Assembly: GCA_017643215.1 (NCBI GenBank)
Contig: JAEPNV010000002.1
Span: forward strand, 1-64,000
DNA length: 64,000 nt
From: Roseibium sp.
Lineage (GTDB): Bacteria > Pseudomonadota > Alphaproteobacteria > Rhizobiales > Stappiaceae
Direction: 5' to 3'
Below the pieces are notes generated by a model, which was given only the letters and a program-made list of their open reading frames with translations, ran no database searches and was not told the DNA's origin. Below, piece by piece: positions 1 through 8,385 of this stretch (positions are counted from its first letter, which is position 1; each line of letters opens with the position of its first letter). The position numbers were made by a program, and so were the translations under genes.

Positions 1-26
1 TGGCAGCGCGACGCAGGGAGTTTACA

Positions 27-356
27 ATGACCGGCAGGACACACGAAATGACAGGTCGGGGCGGTACGGGCACCAACATCCATTTCTGGAACACGGCCGC
101 GGCGATCGGCCGGCGGCTCGATGCGTTGATGACGCTGGACCGGATGCCGGTCTGGTTTTGCACGCCAAACCCGGAACTTGACGACCGGACGCCGGCCGAA
201 CTGATCGCGGATAAAGACCTTGATGCCCTCTTTGACCTGCTGGAGCGTATGGAAGGGCAGGCCGCCAACCGGCCGTCGGGCTTCGGTTCAATCCTTCAAC
301 GCCTCACGCAGATGGGCCCGCAAGCACTGGACATGTTTTCGCGCAAGCGGTTCTGA
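27..356 (+). CDS. MbcA/ParS-type (DUF2384-like) antitoxin domain protein
   Basis: This 109-residue protein carries, around residues 20-75, the pattern WNTAAAIGRRLDAL...MPVWFCTPNPELDDRTPAELI, which resembles the C-terminal toxin-binding domain of Xre/MbcA/ParS antitoxins (W-x-tPNp-L-g-rtPaeli). The N-terminal HTH usual in Xre antitoxins is absent, as in the MbcA form. Members of this family normally neutralise a RES-domain toxin encoded next to them. No RES gene follows here; any partner would have to lie before the window. An AGGGAG ribosome site sits about 6 bases before the ATG. Its last 69 bases overlap, tail to tail, the small sigma-like gene on the other strand. The family call is moderate and the toxin-antitoxin role is inference. 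Confidence 0.55.
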   Translation: MTGRTHEMTGRGGTGTNIHFWNTAAAIGRRLDALMTLDRMPVWFCTPNPELDDRTPAELIADKDLDALFDLLERMEGQAANRPSGFGSILQRLTQMGPQALDMFSRKRF

Positions 357-524
357 GATGGCCATGTGCCAGGCGATTTCACGGTAACTGTGATCCTCGA
401 CGAAGCGCAGCCGGAAGACTGTCCGCAGATCGGCGGGCAGGCTTTTGACAAGCTCCAGCACCTTACGGACGGTGTCCCGGGTGAGTTCGTCCAGGGACAT
501 GCTTTTCAGGTTGCCAACTGGCAT
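288..524 (-). CDS. Small sigma-70 region 4-like DNA-binding protein
   Basis: The C-terminal half reads LPADLRTVFRLRFVEDHSYREIA...SEPLARKHV, the pattern of sigma-70 region 4 (LP...R.vF.LR..e..SY.EIA..l.is....+khv). This is the helix-turn-helix that contacts the -35 element. No region 2 is encoded, so it cannot be a complete ECF sigma factor. It is either a stand-alone region-4 regulator or the remnant of a sigma gene. I chose the ATG at 524 because GGAG lies 11 bases upstream; the frame stays open to a GTG at 566. It converges on and overlaps the MbcA-like gene by 69 bases. Confidence 0.5.
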   Translation of the reverse strand: MPVGNLKSMSLDELTRDTVRKVLELVKSLPADLRTVFRLRFVEDHSYREIAWHMAISEPLARKHVQCLRAHLREALKD

Positions 525-614
525 AGATAGCATTTCTCCGGTCTCAACGCGGCAGATCCGGCGCACTGCAACACGCCGGATTGCCGGCCCAAAATTGTGC
601 TACTTCAAGTTGGT

Positions 615-1187
615 TTAGCTGGCCGCGGAACTTGTACAATGCAGAGTAGCGGGTCCAGCCATCAGGCTAAAGCCTTTGATCTCATTTCCGTTTGCGGCTT
701 TTTGTAGATCAAAGTGGTAGGTGTTTCCTTCGAAGTCGAGCTGAACGACGCCCGCAAAATTTTCGGCCGTCGATATTGCCAGTTTCTCATCAGAGCTGAG
801 GGCTTGGCCGTTAACTGTCACGTTTGTGGTTGTGGACGGGAAAAACACGACGACCCCAACCCTCTTGGACCAGTATGGGTCTCCACTTGTCGCCTGTGCC
901 GCGTGTTCGTCATCCAAATTGTTGAAGATGCTGATGACGTCATTCGCATCGTTGTTGTTCGGTTCGCCGAAGTCGCCGTAATCGGCATTGCAGGCAAGCC
1001 CGCTTCCCGTTCTAAAAATGCGAAGATATCCCGCCTTGAAACTTCCTGGATTTGAAATATTTCCATCATCGGAAAAACTATTGCATGCAACCTCGGCCTC
1101 CGACGCGAGCACCCCGGAGCCAAGCACTGAAATTGCGCACGCAGTCGCAAGCGCCAATCGGGAAACATAACCTTTACAGAACAACAT
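615..1187 (-). CDS. Secreted protein of unknown function
   Basis: This 190-residue protein begins with a clear Sec signal peptide: basic MLFCKGYVSR, a hydrophobic stretch, and a cleavage-like site near VLAS-EAE around residue 30. The mature part has three cysteines, an Asn/Asp-rich stretch (EPNNNDANDV) and alternating beta-type segments. I recognise no family. The start is well supported by an AAGGGAGGT ribosome site 5 bases upstream. It stands alone, transcribed leftward away from the decayed methyltransferase. An extracellular or periplasmic location is inferred from the signal peptide. Confidence 0.65.
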   Translation of the reverse strand: MLFCKGYVSRLALATACAISVLGSGVLASEAEVACNSFSDDGNISNPGSFKAGYLRIFRTGSGLACNADYGDFGEPNNNDANDVISIFNNLDDEHAAQATSGDPYWSKRVGVVVFFPSTTTNVTVNGQALSSDEKLAISTAENFAGVVQLDFEGNTYHFDLQKAANGNEIKGFSLMAGPATLHCTSSAAS

Positions 1188-1255
1188 ATTAACCTCCCTT
1201 ATGATGCGTATTTGCGTCTATCAGAAATATGCCCACAAGAATAATGCACTTTTAA

Positions 1256-1600
1256 GTTTATTTTGAAAACCTCTCCTATCGAGAGTTCATTCCGCGCTGT
1301 GACCGGCCGGGCGCGCCAATCGATCGCGATCCGCCGAATTTCGGCTGCGAGGATGATTACGGGAGGGGGCTTTTTGCACCGGCCCACTTTGAGCGGTTAG
1401 CGCACTTAGTGCGCACGGCCGAGGGCAAGGTGATCCTGTCGATCAACGATGTGCCAGAGATCCGCGCGGTGTTCGACGGATTTGCCATGAAGCGGATGCG
1501 GGTGACCTACACGATTTCAGAGGCGCCCCCGACGGAGGTCGGCGAGCTGATCGTCGCGAATTTTAATCACCCACTGCTTAACGAAAATGCCGTGCTCTAG
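1256..1600 (+). pseudogene. Remnant of a D12-class (Dam-like) DNA adenine methyltransferase
   Basis: Read in one frame, this stretch gives ENLSYREFIPRCDRPG, then DRDPPNFGCEDDYGRGLF, then APAHFERLAHLV and VILSINDVPEIRAVFDGF. This is the C-terminal half of phage-type D12 N6-adenine methyltransferases, including the usual GCEDDYG and SINDvPEIR signatures. The N-terminal half with the SAM-binding FxG region is missing; a stop codon precedes the fragment at 1253. The hydrophobic residues that normally precede the catalytic DPPY are disrupted and the motif itself reads DPPN. It is therefore a dead fragment, probably left by a lost mobile element near tRNA-Pro. Confidence 0.8.
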
Positions 1601-1899
1601 GCGGGATAATTATGACACGGCACGCAAGACAGCTGGGTTTTTTCACGGGAGACCCGGAGCGCGGCAACGCTCCGCAAAAATCTACGCCTTGTCGGCCGCG
1701 CGCGCCGACTTCTGGTCGCGTTTTGTACTTCTGTTGGATTTGGCTCAAAAACAAGGGGCAGGGAGAACAGGGTGAGAACACTGTCCGGTACTATTCCGGG
1801 ACTCTTTTACCGGAAAGTGTCCACAGACGCCTCAAATTCCCGGTTTGTTCGCCCTTGACGGATCTTCCGAACGCGGATAAACGGCAGAAACCAGCGGAT

Positions 1900-1976
<77 letters not shown>

Positions 1977-2430
1977 TTTTTCAAGCACTTCACGATGCCA
2001 AAGAACGCAGAGCGCCGTATTCGTGGGCGCCTGGGGGCGTGCCTTACCGCTCCGGACCGGATTTGTCACCGAAACAGGACGGCTTTTCAAAAACGCCGTC
2101 GCGGAATCAATAGTTTCCGTATCATTTGCGATTAATCTGCAAAAGATCTTTGTTAATTATGCGTCGAATCAGCTCTTCTGATGAAAATCGGCCAAAAATT
2201 ACAAGTTAAACGCGAAGCGGCGCGCGAATATACTGATAATGTATGCAATAAAAGATTATATCATCCACAGGTATTGTGCTGAGACCTTTTATTTGTGTAA
2301 ATCGGTTAACAATTCCTCTTTTGGTGTGGTGTTGACTTTTAATGTATCCGCAAGTTGATCAGCATGGGGTCCATCTCGGCGCTGCGGCGGATCCGGTTCG
2401 ATATGATCCGGAGCAACAGGATCGGACCGG
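1977..2430. other. Gene-free stretch
   Basis: No open frame with family resemblance was found here. The stretch from about 2090 to 2300 is noticeably richer in A and T than its surroundings and could carry the promoter of the gene that starts at 2431. I see no convincing terminator, repeat or RNA structure. Confidence 0.4.
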
Positions 2431-3255
2431 ATGAATTCGCCCGTACACAAAAATGACCAACGCATCTGGAACAGGTCTAACGATCGCGCGGATGACGTGT
2501 CTGGACGACGAGATGCACCGTCCGGCCGCGACACGGAGAGCACGGCGTTCGCCGCCCACGGGGGCGATACGACATTGGATGTCGCCTCCGCTATTTCAAA
2601 GCTGCAGGACAAGATCACGGCCGCCGGGCTTGTCGCGCGCGAAAGCGCGGACTTCGGTCAGTTTGAAAACACGGTAAGGTCAACAGATGACCGCTATCTG
2701 ATGGAGGATTTTTCCAGCCGCTTTTTTGATCTTCATGGCGCCATGGCGTTCTGGATCGGCGCATGGGATGCCGACGGCGAACCGGTTTCGGTTCAGGCCG
2801 CGAAGCTGGAAGACCTGAGGGACCGGAGCCTTGGCGAACACTGGCAGCAGCAACAGCGGCGCATGTTCGTCGATCCGGCACCGATGGCGGAACTCGGCCG
2901 TGACCATGCCCATGATGCGTATTACATGCGCGGCAAGATTGTCTATCACGGCAACCTCTGGCTGCGCAGGGACGCGCGGGGCAAGGGGCTTGCCGAAACG
3001 TTGACGCAGCTCGGCTTCCTGGTGTCGCTGCTCAAATGGTCGCCCGATTATCTTTATGGTCTCATGGCCGCACGCAACGCCGAGAAAGGCTTTGGCATTC
3101 GTGTCGGGTACCGGCGTTTTGTCCCGCGCGGGACACACTGGGTCGTCGCGCCCGCGCATATTCGTCCTGACGATTGGCTGGTTTACGCCACCCGCCGCGA
3201 TCTGATGGGTCTTGCCCGGACTATTGCCGCGGAAGTTCCAGCAAATCCTGGATAA
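2431..3255 (+). CDS. Probable GNAT-fold protein of unknown substrate
   Basis: A 274-residue protein. The region around residues 165-215 (KIVYHGNLWLRRDARGKGLAETL...NAEKGFGIRVGYRRF) looks like a GNAT core: a beta strand, an RDARGKG turn matching the acetyl-CoA pyrophosphate loop (R/Q-x-x-G-x-G/A), a helix, and a closing N-x-x-x-x-x-x-GIRVGYRR strand. The first 60 residues are low-complexity and the real start could be downstream. Its 3' end overlaps the convergent gene by 35 bases. Substrate and role are unknown. Confidence 0.55.
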   Translation: MNSPVHKNDQRIWNRSNDRADDVSGRRDAPSGRDTESTAFAAHGGDTTLDVASAISKLQDKITAAGLVARESADFGQFENTVRSTDDRYLMEDFSSRFFDLHGAMAFWIGAWDADGEPVSVQAAKLEDLRDRSLGEHWQQQQRRMFVDPAPMAELGRDHAHDAYYMRGKIVYHGNLWLRRDARGKGLAETLTQLGFLVSLLKWSPDYLYGLMAARNAEKGFGIRVGYRRFVPRGTHWVVAPAHIRPDDWLVYATRRDLMGLARTIAAEVPANPG

Positions 3256-3736
3256 CGCCGAAATAGGCGCAAAACCGCCGCGTGGAATTCGGCGAGGGGC
3301 GCAAGGTCAGGATCAAGCGCTCATAGGCGATGTCGACCGTGGTTCCCTTGAAATGCAGTGCCGTGCGCGCATAGCCGTAATAGGGCCGCCCGTCCAGCGC
3401 CGCGCGGTATCCTTCCGCCGACGCGTATTCAAGCTCCGGATCCGGGGTGCGCAGTTCATCGCCCTGTTGCATGGCCCAATCCTCGCCGAACAACAAGCGC
3501 TGGCTGCAGCGCCGGCCCACATAGAAGATCGGCGGCGGACCAAAACCGTCCAGTTTGTCCGAGCACAGGCTCAAATATGGCATATGTTCTCGTATCTTTT
3601 CCGACACGAGGCCGAAACCGGACATCATGCTTTCGTAAAACGCCGACAATTGCGGATCGGCGAGGCCCTTTTCGATGGCTTGTGTCCCCAGCTCTGTGAA
3701 AACCGGCCGGTTGGTCGTCAGCACGTCTTGATCCAC
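3221..3736 (-). CDS. PAS-like domain protein, hypothetical
   Basis: This 171-residue protein contains GRPYYGYARTALHFKGTTVDIAYERLILTLR...RRFCAYFGVI. It resembles the alphaproteobacterial single-PAS family (PAS_5 type), in which a ligand-binding PAS fold ends with a Y-E-R-L-I-L-P-L-like strand. No output domain is attached. Expected role is small-molecule sensing or protein interaction in the cytoplasm; ligand unknown. It converges on the GNAT-like gene with 35 bases of overlap. Confidence 0.5.
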   Translation of the reverse strand: MDQDVLTTNRPVFTELGTQAIEKGLADPQLSAFYESMMSGFGLVSEKIREHMPYLSLCSDKLDGFGPPPIFYVGRRCSQRLLFGEDWAMQQGDELRTPDPELEYASAEGYRAALDGRPYYGYARTALHFKGTTVDIAYERLILTLRPSPNSTRRFCAYFGVIQDLLELPRQ

Positions 3737-3755
3737 TTCTCAAACGCGAAAAGGC

Positions 3756-3989
3756 TTATCTGCTGAAAGCTTTGACCAACAAACTTACAATCCGGTAAAA
3801 TTCCTCGCGCGTTTCGCGCGGCAGGTCTTGCGCATCGCCGACCTGGTAATCGGCTCTCAAGATGAGATCCCACATCTCCGTCAGGTTTTTGGCATCGACT
3901 TCCGCTTTCAGTTCGTAAAGCCGGTTATCTTGCGGCTGGACATGTTCGGGGACGTAGTTGTGGTTCAAGAACAGGGGAGACGTGTGCAT
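3756..3989 (-). CDS. Small hypothetical protein
   Basis: A 77-residue frame starting MHTSPLFLNHNYVPEHVQPQDNR with a helical C-terminal half (LTEMWDLILRADYQVGDAQDLPRETREEFYRIVSLLVKAF). The frame stays open further upstream, but the upstream residues look non-coding, so the internal ATG is preferred. No domain recognised. It follows 20 bases behind the PAS-like gene on the same strand and could be co-transcribed, being upstream of it. Confidence 0.45.
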   Translation of the reverse strand: MHTSPLFLNHNYVPEHVQPQDNRLYELKAEVDAKNLTEMWDLILRADYQVGDAQDLPRETREEFYRIVSLLVKAFSR

Positions 3990-4273
3990 TGTGGGCGGAA
4001 AACCTTTTTTCGGATCACCGTTATGGACGCTTCGCCAAAGCTTGCGCCACATTAAGCGGCGATGCCAAACGGCGAAACCAATCGCGGATATTACCCTGAG
4101 TTGTATTGGTTCGCGTCCCCCTTTTTCCAAAGAGGGTAAACGCCCGCCTAAGGCCGGGCTGCGAGCAGCTTGGGATCGAAACGGTTGACACGGACAGCAA
4201 AGCGAAGAACAACCGTGCTACCAACGATTTTGGCGGGGACGACCGGTCCTCGAAAGTGCCAAGGAAAGTAATC

Positions 4274-4579
4274 ATGGTCGCACGTATCTACCGTCCGGCA
4301 AAATCCGCGATGCAGTCGGGAAAGGCCAATACCCAACGCTGGGTGCTCGATTATGAGCCGGAGATCGCCAGAACCGTTGAGCCGCTGATGGGCTACACCT
4401 CATCGGCCGACATGAAACAGCAGATCCGTCTTTTCTTCGAGACGCGTGAAGAGGCGGTCGCCTACGCACGGCGCAACGGGATCGCGCACCGGGTGGAAGA
4501 GCCGAATGAACGAAGGGTCCGCGGCGCGGCTTATGCGGACAATTTCAGGTTCGAACGCCGGGCACCCTGGACTCATTGA
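4274..4579 (+). CDS. ETC complex I subunit, NDUFS4-like
   Basis: The 101-residue protein (MVARIYRPAKSAMQSGKANTQRWVLDYEP...) matches the NDUFS4/ETC complex I subunit family. The hallmarks are the YrPaKsamQSG.antk.WvLeyEp start, an acidic-aromatic middle and a C-terminal region rich in Arg/Tyr with FRFERRAPWTH. In alphaproteobacteria these are accessory subunits on the peripheral arm of NADH:ubiquinone oxidoreductase, facing the cytoplasm. The start is set by AAGGAAAG six bases upstream; a longer frame beginning at 4106 has no support. It stands apart from the main nuo operon, as is usual in the group. Confidence 0.85.
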   Translation: MVARIYRPAKSAMQSGKANTQRWVLDYEPEIARTVEPLMGYTSSADMKQQIRLFFETREEAVAYARRNGIAHRVEEPNERRVRGAAYADNFRFERRAPWTH

Positions 4580-4740
4580 GGCAACGGTTGCGCCGGACTT
4601 CGCGGACATCCGGCCCGATCCATTTGAACCGCGTGCGTTCCGGCCCGCCGGGATTGACAGGAACCGGCGACCGCACCACAACACTCGTCGGTGTCATGCC
4701 CGCCGCACATGTCCCATGATGTCAACGTTAGACCGGATTG

Positions 4741-4817
4741 GGCCCCGTAGCTCAGCTGGATAGAGCACTCGCCTTCTAAGCGAATGGTCGCAGGTTCGAA
4801 TCCTGCCGGGGTCGCCA
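4741..4817 (+). tRNA. tRNA-Arg (anticodon TCT)
   Basis: A 77-base cloverleaf with acceptor GGCCCCG pairing with CGGGGTC (one G-U), anticodon loop CTTCTAA holding TCT, T-arm CAGGTTCGAATCCTG and encoded CCA. Confidence 0.95.
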
Positions 4818-5239
4818 CTGGTCCATGGGTCCATTCTTGTCACATGGTTTACATTTGATACCGGAGAGACTGTTTACACTTTCTCCGGAGCACTCGGGTG
4901 ACGCCGTGGATGGCTGCCGACCATAAGCCTGTCGCGACCGCTGGCTGTCCGACGATCAATTGATCGGATGCGGCCGGAGGGAATGTCGCTGGAGATCGCA
5001 AAGGCATCTGGCCGCAGCATTGTCCGCCGGACCGGAGAACATGCCTGATTCTTTGGCGAATTGGCGGGGGCTGCCGGTATCGTTCAGCGGGCCAGATGGA
5101 ATGGAGGTGGGGCGGCCGTTGAACGGCGTGGATCCGTGCCGCATTTGGCCGGGAAACTCATGATCCGGGACTTACCGAACCGTCCATATCGGCCGGATAT
5201 GTCCTCCGGGCCGCCCCCCTGCAGGTGGATTGTGTTCAA
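4818..5239. other. Gene-free stretch
   Basis: No credible gene was found. It contains two copies of GTTTACA (near 4848 and 4871) and a 7-bp inverted repeat, CCGGAGA/TCTCCGG, at 4861-4888 flanking the second copy. This could be a small operator or hairpin. The rest shows nothing recognisable. Confidence 0.35.
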
Positions 5240-5488
5240 TCACGCATCGATTGTGTCACGTCCGGCCCGATTGAGGGTCAGGGGCGTGACTTTGGCTTTG
5301 ATCAGCGCGTTCATTTCGTCCGAATCCTCATCGAGCGCGTTCAGCGCCATATCGAGGAAGTAGGCACAAAACGCGCGGCCATCCTTTTCAGCCTCGCGCT
5401 TGGTGAAATAAATCATCCGCTTCAGCGTGTCTTCGGGCGAGTCGTCTTGGGACGCTTGAGCCTCAGGTGCTTCGGTCGCTTTCGACAT
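5240..5488 (-). CDS. Small acidic hypothetical protein beside the RiPP-like locus
   Basis: An 82-residue protein starting MSKATEAPEAQASQDD with an acidic disordered N-terminus, followed by a helical region (LKRMIYFTKREAEKDGRAFCAYFLDMALNALDE). The ATG at 5488 is preferred because GTGGG lies 7 bases upstream; an ATG at 5503 has poor spacing. It is divergent from the SARP-type regulator and shares its control region. No family recognised. Membership of the neighbouring RiPP-like locus is only suggested by position. Confidence 0.5.
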   Translation of the reverse strand: MSKATEAPEAQASQDDSPEDTLKRMIYFTKREAEKDGRAFCAYFLDMALNALDEDSDEMNALIKAKVTPLTLNRAGRDTIDA

Positions 5489-5679
5489 GTTGGTTCCCAC
5501 CATCCTTGCAGAAAATTCAGTCCGTACCGAATTTCACGTTCGTCGCGTGACGAGCATCGTTTTGCAGCGTGAAATTTGCGTGATACGTTCCGCAGCACGT
5601 GTTCGGGTCTGCGTCTGCCTGTTGTGCATAGAAATGGCGATCCGAGTATGGAATACAATCCCGTAAGGACCACAGGGGA

Positions 5680-7680
5680 ATGGTAAGTCTCCTCAATCTT
5701 GAAAGTCTCGGCGTGCCCCGTTTGATCGCGCCCAATGGACGCCCAATCGCGGTCAAAACGCGCAAGGCTCTTGGCATCCTGGTCTTTCTGTTGCGAAACC
5801 ATAGCCGACCGGTGCCACGGGAAGAACTGGCCGACCGGTTCTGGAGCGGCACCGCCCGCGATAAGGCGTCGCAGTCGCTGCGCCAGGCACTGCGGCAGTT
5901 GCGGACGGTCGAACAGACTTGTGGCCGCGACTTTCTTTTGGCCGAGGGCACGCATGTCCGCGTCACGGCGGATGCATTCCGATGGGACTTGAGGGATGTC
6001 TACGAGTTGGTCGAGATCGGCGGCGCGGAGGAATTCCGGGCCGCGGAAGCCTTGTGGCGGGGCGATTTCATGGCCGGTTTCGACGGACTGGACCCGCAAT
6101 TCGGTGAGTGGCTGTCGCTCGAACGGGATCGAATCCGGTCCTCTTTGACATCGAAGTCCTTTCGGATCATCGACCGGGCCAATGGCGGCGCGGATCCCGG
6201 CCGGGTCGACATGGCTGCGAGGTTCCTGCTTCATATCGATCCCGCCCTGGAAGCGGCCCATAGAATACTCATCCGCCAATACCTGAACCAGGGTCAGCGG
6301 GAACGGGCGCTGGAGCAACTGAAGACCTGCGGACGGGAACTCAAGGCTCACCTTGATGCCGAACCGGAGGCAGAGACACTGGCATTGCTGGATGAGCCGG
6401 CACGGCTCCCGCACCATTTTTCGCCGCCTGATCGTCATCTTCTCGAAATCGGCCAAACGGGCGGATTGTCGGCGGGAGACGGTGAAAGCGTGAGCCTTCC
6501 GAAGATCTCCATCGCGTCGTTTTCCCTGGGCCGGGACGGGGAGGCGCGGGCGCGGATCCTGCGTGACGAAATTGTCGCCGGTCTGTCGTCCTATCGATCG
6601 TTTGATCTGTTTCAGGCCGAGTATGAGGATGCGTTCGGTCCAAACACACTGACCCGGGTGGATGACGGGGAAGTGGGCAGTTATCTTTTGCGGTTCCGCC
6701 AGGACCACGAATTGGAGAAGGTGTACATCCAGTTTGAGGACCGGCAGTCCGGCCGTATCCTGTTCAACGAAATCGTCGACTATTTCCAATGGGCGGATGC
6801 CTCGGCCGGCCAGGCGGCCGCGTTTCAGACGGTCAGCCGGGTCCAGGCGCACGTGATCGGCCGATTGCGCAACCCCCAGATCGACGCGCCGTTTGCCCGA
6901 TGGTGCCAGGCGGAATCTCTGATTTGGGAGTTTTCACCCGAATCCGACGAAAAAGCCCTAAAGGTTCTGGAATCGCTGGAGAAATCGCATCGACAGTTTT
7001 CCATGACCTATGCCGGAAAGGCGTCCATTCAAATGAAGCAGCGCCTCTACTATCCGGCCAAATCCACCGAACCGGCCAAGACCATGGAGGACATCCTCGG
7101 CGAGGCGGAACGGGCCGTGCTCCTGGACCCATGGCAACCGACCAATCAGCGGGTGTTTGCGTGGGCCGCCATTCAGTCGGACTATTCAGATGATGCGCAG
7201 CGCGCGTTCCGGGAAGCGGGCCGGCTCAGTCCGGTGGATCCCTACAACCTGATGTCTGTTGCCGAGGGGCTGGGATTTGTCGGCGATATCGACGCTGCCA
7301 TTAACACGGCGATGAAAGCCCGTGCTTTGTCGACAAATGTGCCACGGGTATTTTATGAATATCTCGGAAACATCTATTTTGCTGCGGGCGAATTCGAAAC
7401 CGCGGTTCAATTCATCGAACGCGCTGCTTCGGGCACTGTTCTCGGGCTGACAACCCGGGTTGCCGCTTTAATCTGTCTTGACCGCATGGACGAGGCTTTG
7501 CAGGTCTTGGAGATGTACGGTGCAAGGCTCGAACAGACGATGTTGATCAATCCGTTGCTTGGTCCCGATGGTGACGTTTGGATCAAACGCGTGTGTGTGT
7601 TTCAGGACGCCAGGACCAGAGCGGACTTCATCCGAGGAGCCCGTTTTGTGCGGAGATTTTTGCTGGGTGAGTTGGCGTGA
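5680..7680 (+). CDS. SARP/BTAD-type transcriptional regulator with TPR C-terminus
   Basis: A 666-residue protein. Residues 1-100 form an OmpR-like winged helix (LESLGVPRLIAPNGRPIAVKTRKALGILVFLL...LRQALRQLR), followed at about 105-245 by a bacterial transcriptional-activator (BTAD) helical domain ending ...LIRQYLNQGQRERALEQL. Residues about 275-400 resemble the TolB/FlgO-like module found with such regulators, and 430-650 are TPR-like helices. In other bacteria SARP-type proteins activate secondary-metabolite clusters. The neighbours here (two leader-peptide-like genes and a YcaO gene) make that role plausible but unproven. AAGGA lies 11 bases before the ATG. Confidence 0.75.
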   Translation: MVSLLNLESLGVPRLIAPNGRPIAVKTRKALGILVFLLRNHSRPVPREELADRFWSGTARDKASQSLRQALRQLRTVEQTCGRDFLLAEGTHVRVTADAFRWDLRDVYELVEIGGAEEFRAAEALWRGDFMAGFDGLDPQFGEWLSLERDRIRSSLTSKSFRIIDRANGGADPGRVDMAARFLLHIDPALEAAHRILIRQYLNQGQRERALEQLKTCGRELKAHLDAEPEAETLALLDEPARLPHHFSPPDRHLLEIGQTGGLSAGDGESVSLPKISIASFSLGRDGEARARILRDEIVAGLSSYRSFDLFQAEYEDAFGPNTLTRVDDGEVGSYLLRFRQDHELEKVYIQFEDRQSGRILFNEIVDYFQWADASAGQAAAFQTVSRVQAHVIGRLRNPQIDAPFARWCQAESLIWEFSPESDEKALKVLESLEKSHRQFSMTYAGKASIQMKQRLYYPAKSTEPAKTMEDILGEAERAVLLDPWQPTNQRVFAWAAIQSDYSDDAQRAFREAGRLSPVDPYNLMSVAEGLGFVGDIDAAINTAMKARALSTNVPRVFYEYLGNIYFAAGEFETAVQFIERAASGTVLGLTTRVAALICLDRMDEALQVLEMYGARLEQTMLINPLLGPDGDVWIKRVCVFQDARTRADFIRGARFVRRFLLGELA

Positions 7681-7698
7681 TCACCACTGCGCGGTGTG

Positions 7699-7995
7699 TC
7701 AGTTCACGCGGCCGCCGGTCAGCGATTGACCGATTGTTTCGAAGTAGCCCCTGTCCCCAAGATCGAGTTTCGACCTGTTCAATCTGTAGGGCATGACAAC
7801 GGTGCCGCCGTCGGGGCAGGCGTCAACAACCTTGAAATCGAACAGCTCGGTTGTGACGGGCGGCAGTCCAATCCGCCGCAATTCCTTCGCCGGATCGTCC
7901 TCAAGGCGCTTGCGGAAGGACGCATCGGTGGCCGCGCGGGCAAGCATGCGGCCAAGATCAGCGGTGTTGCTCTTTGTGTAGGGGAAGCGGGCCAT
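7699..7995 (-). CDS. Candidate RiPP precursor 2 (NHLP-like leader)
   Basis: A 98-residue protein (MARFPYTKSNTADLG...). Residues 22-45, ATDASFRKRLEDDPAKELRRIGLP, match the pattern of nitrile-hydratase-like leader peptides: D-x-x-FR-x-x-L-x-x-DP-x-x-x-L-x-x-x-G. A short strand follows and then TVVMP. The C-terminus reads DRGYFETIGQSLTGGRVN, sharing YFE-x-[IL]-G with its neighbour. There is no Cys/Ser/Thr-rich core; one Cys sits in VVDACPDGG. I preferred the ATG at 7995 over an in-frame TTG at 8004. It is encoded just downstream of the paralogous candidate precursor, and its 3' end faces the SARP gene. Confidence 0.6.
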   Translation of the reverse strand: MARFPYTKSNTADLGRMLARAATDASFRKRLEDDPAKELRRIGLPPVTTELFDFKVVDACPDGGTVVMPYRLNRSKLDLGDRGYFETIGQSLTGGRVN

Positions 7996-8017
7996 TCGTT
8001 CCAATGTCCTAGCTGGC

Positions 8018-8046
8018 GTAACGCTGCCAGAGACTGGCAGCGTTAC
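8018..8046. other. Perfect 12-bp hairpin between the two candidate precursor genes
   Basis: GTAACGCTGCCA, a GAGAC loop and the exact complement form a 12-bp stem. It falls in the 60-base gap after the stop of the first precursor and before the second. It lacks a downstream T-run in the direction of transcription, so it is not a classical terminator. It may stabilise or partly attenuate the message, a common arrangement after structural genes of peptide clusters. Confidence 0.7.
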
Positions 8047-8055
8047 AAAACTGTC

Positions 8056-8346
8056 TTATTCGTCGATATCCTTGTAGATGCATGCACCGAGGGCCAACCG
8101 GCCGAGCTCTTCGAAATAGGCTTCGTCATCGGCGGCAACGCGCGCGCGGTCGACATCGGCCGGAACCACCAGATGCACCGTATCGGCGGTGTCTGCGTAT
8201 ACGGTCACGTTGCTTGACAGACCTGCTTCAGGCAACGTTGCGGCTGGGTTGTCCATGAACCGGGCCCGCGAGGCATCGTCCTCAAGGATAGAGGCAAACT
8301 TTTCGCCGAGCTTCGAGTTTTTAGCAGTGAGGGACAATTGGGGCAT
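8056..8346 (-). CDS. Candidate RiPP precursor 1 (NHLP-like leader)
   Basis: A 96-residue protein (MPQLSLTAKNSKLGEKFASIL...). Its DDASRARFMDNPAATLPEAGL segment follows the NHLP leader pattern (D-x-x-x-R-x-x-F-x-x-xP-x-x-x-L-x-x-x-G), then a beta-type stretch ending VHLVVP. The C-terminal 25 residues, with DEAYFEELGRLALGACIYKD, would be the core and hold a single Cys. AGGGAAAG lies 7 bases before the ATG. It is first in a two-gene leftward unit and divergent from the YcaO gene. Alternatively it is a small nitrile-hydratase-fold protein that is not processed. Confidence 0.6.
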   Translation of the reverse strand: MPQLSLTAKNSKLGEKFASILEDDASRARFMDNPAATLPEAGLSSNVTVYADTADTVHLVVPADVDRARVAADDEAYFEELGRLALGACIYKDIDE

Positions 8347-8385
8347 GACAGACTTTCCCTGAAAACATTAGGTTTGCTTTAATTC

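Noticed and set aside
5422..6852. 476-codon minus-strand open frame opposite the SARP regulator
   Set aside because: No recognisable features, while the plus-strand frame shows winged-helix and BTAD patterns.
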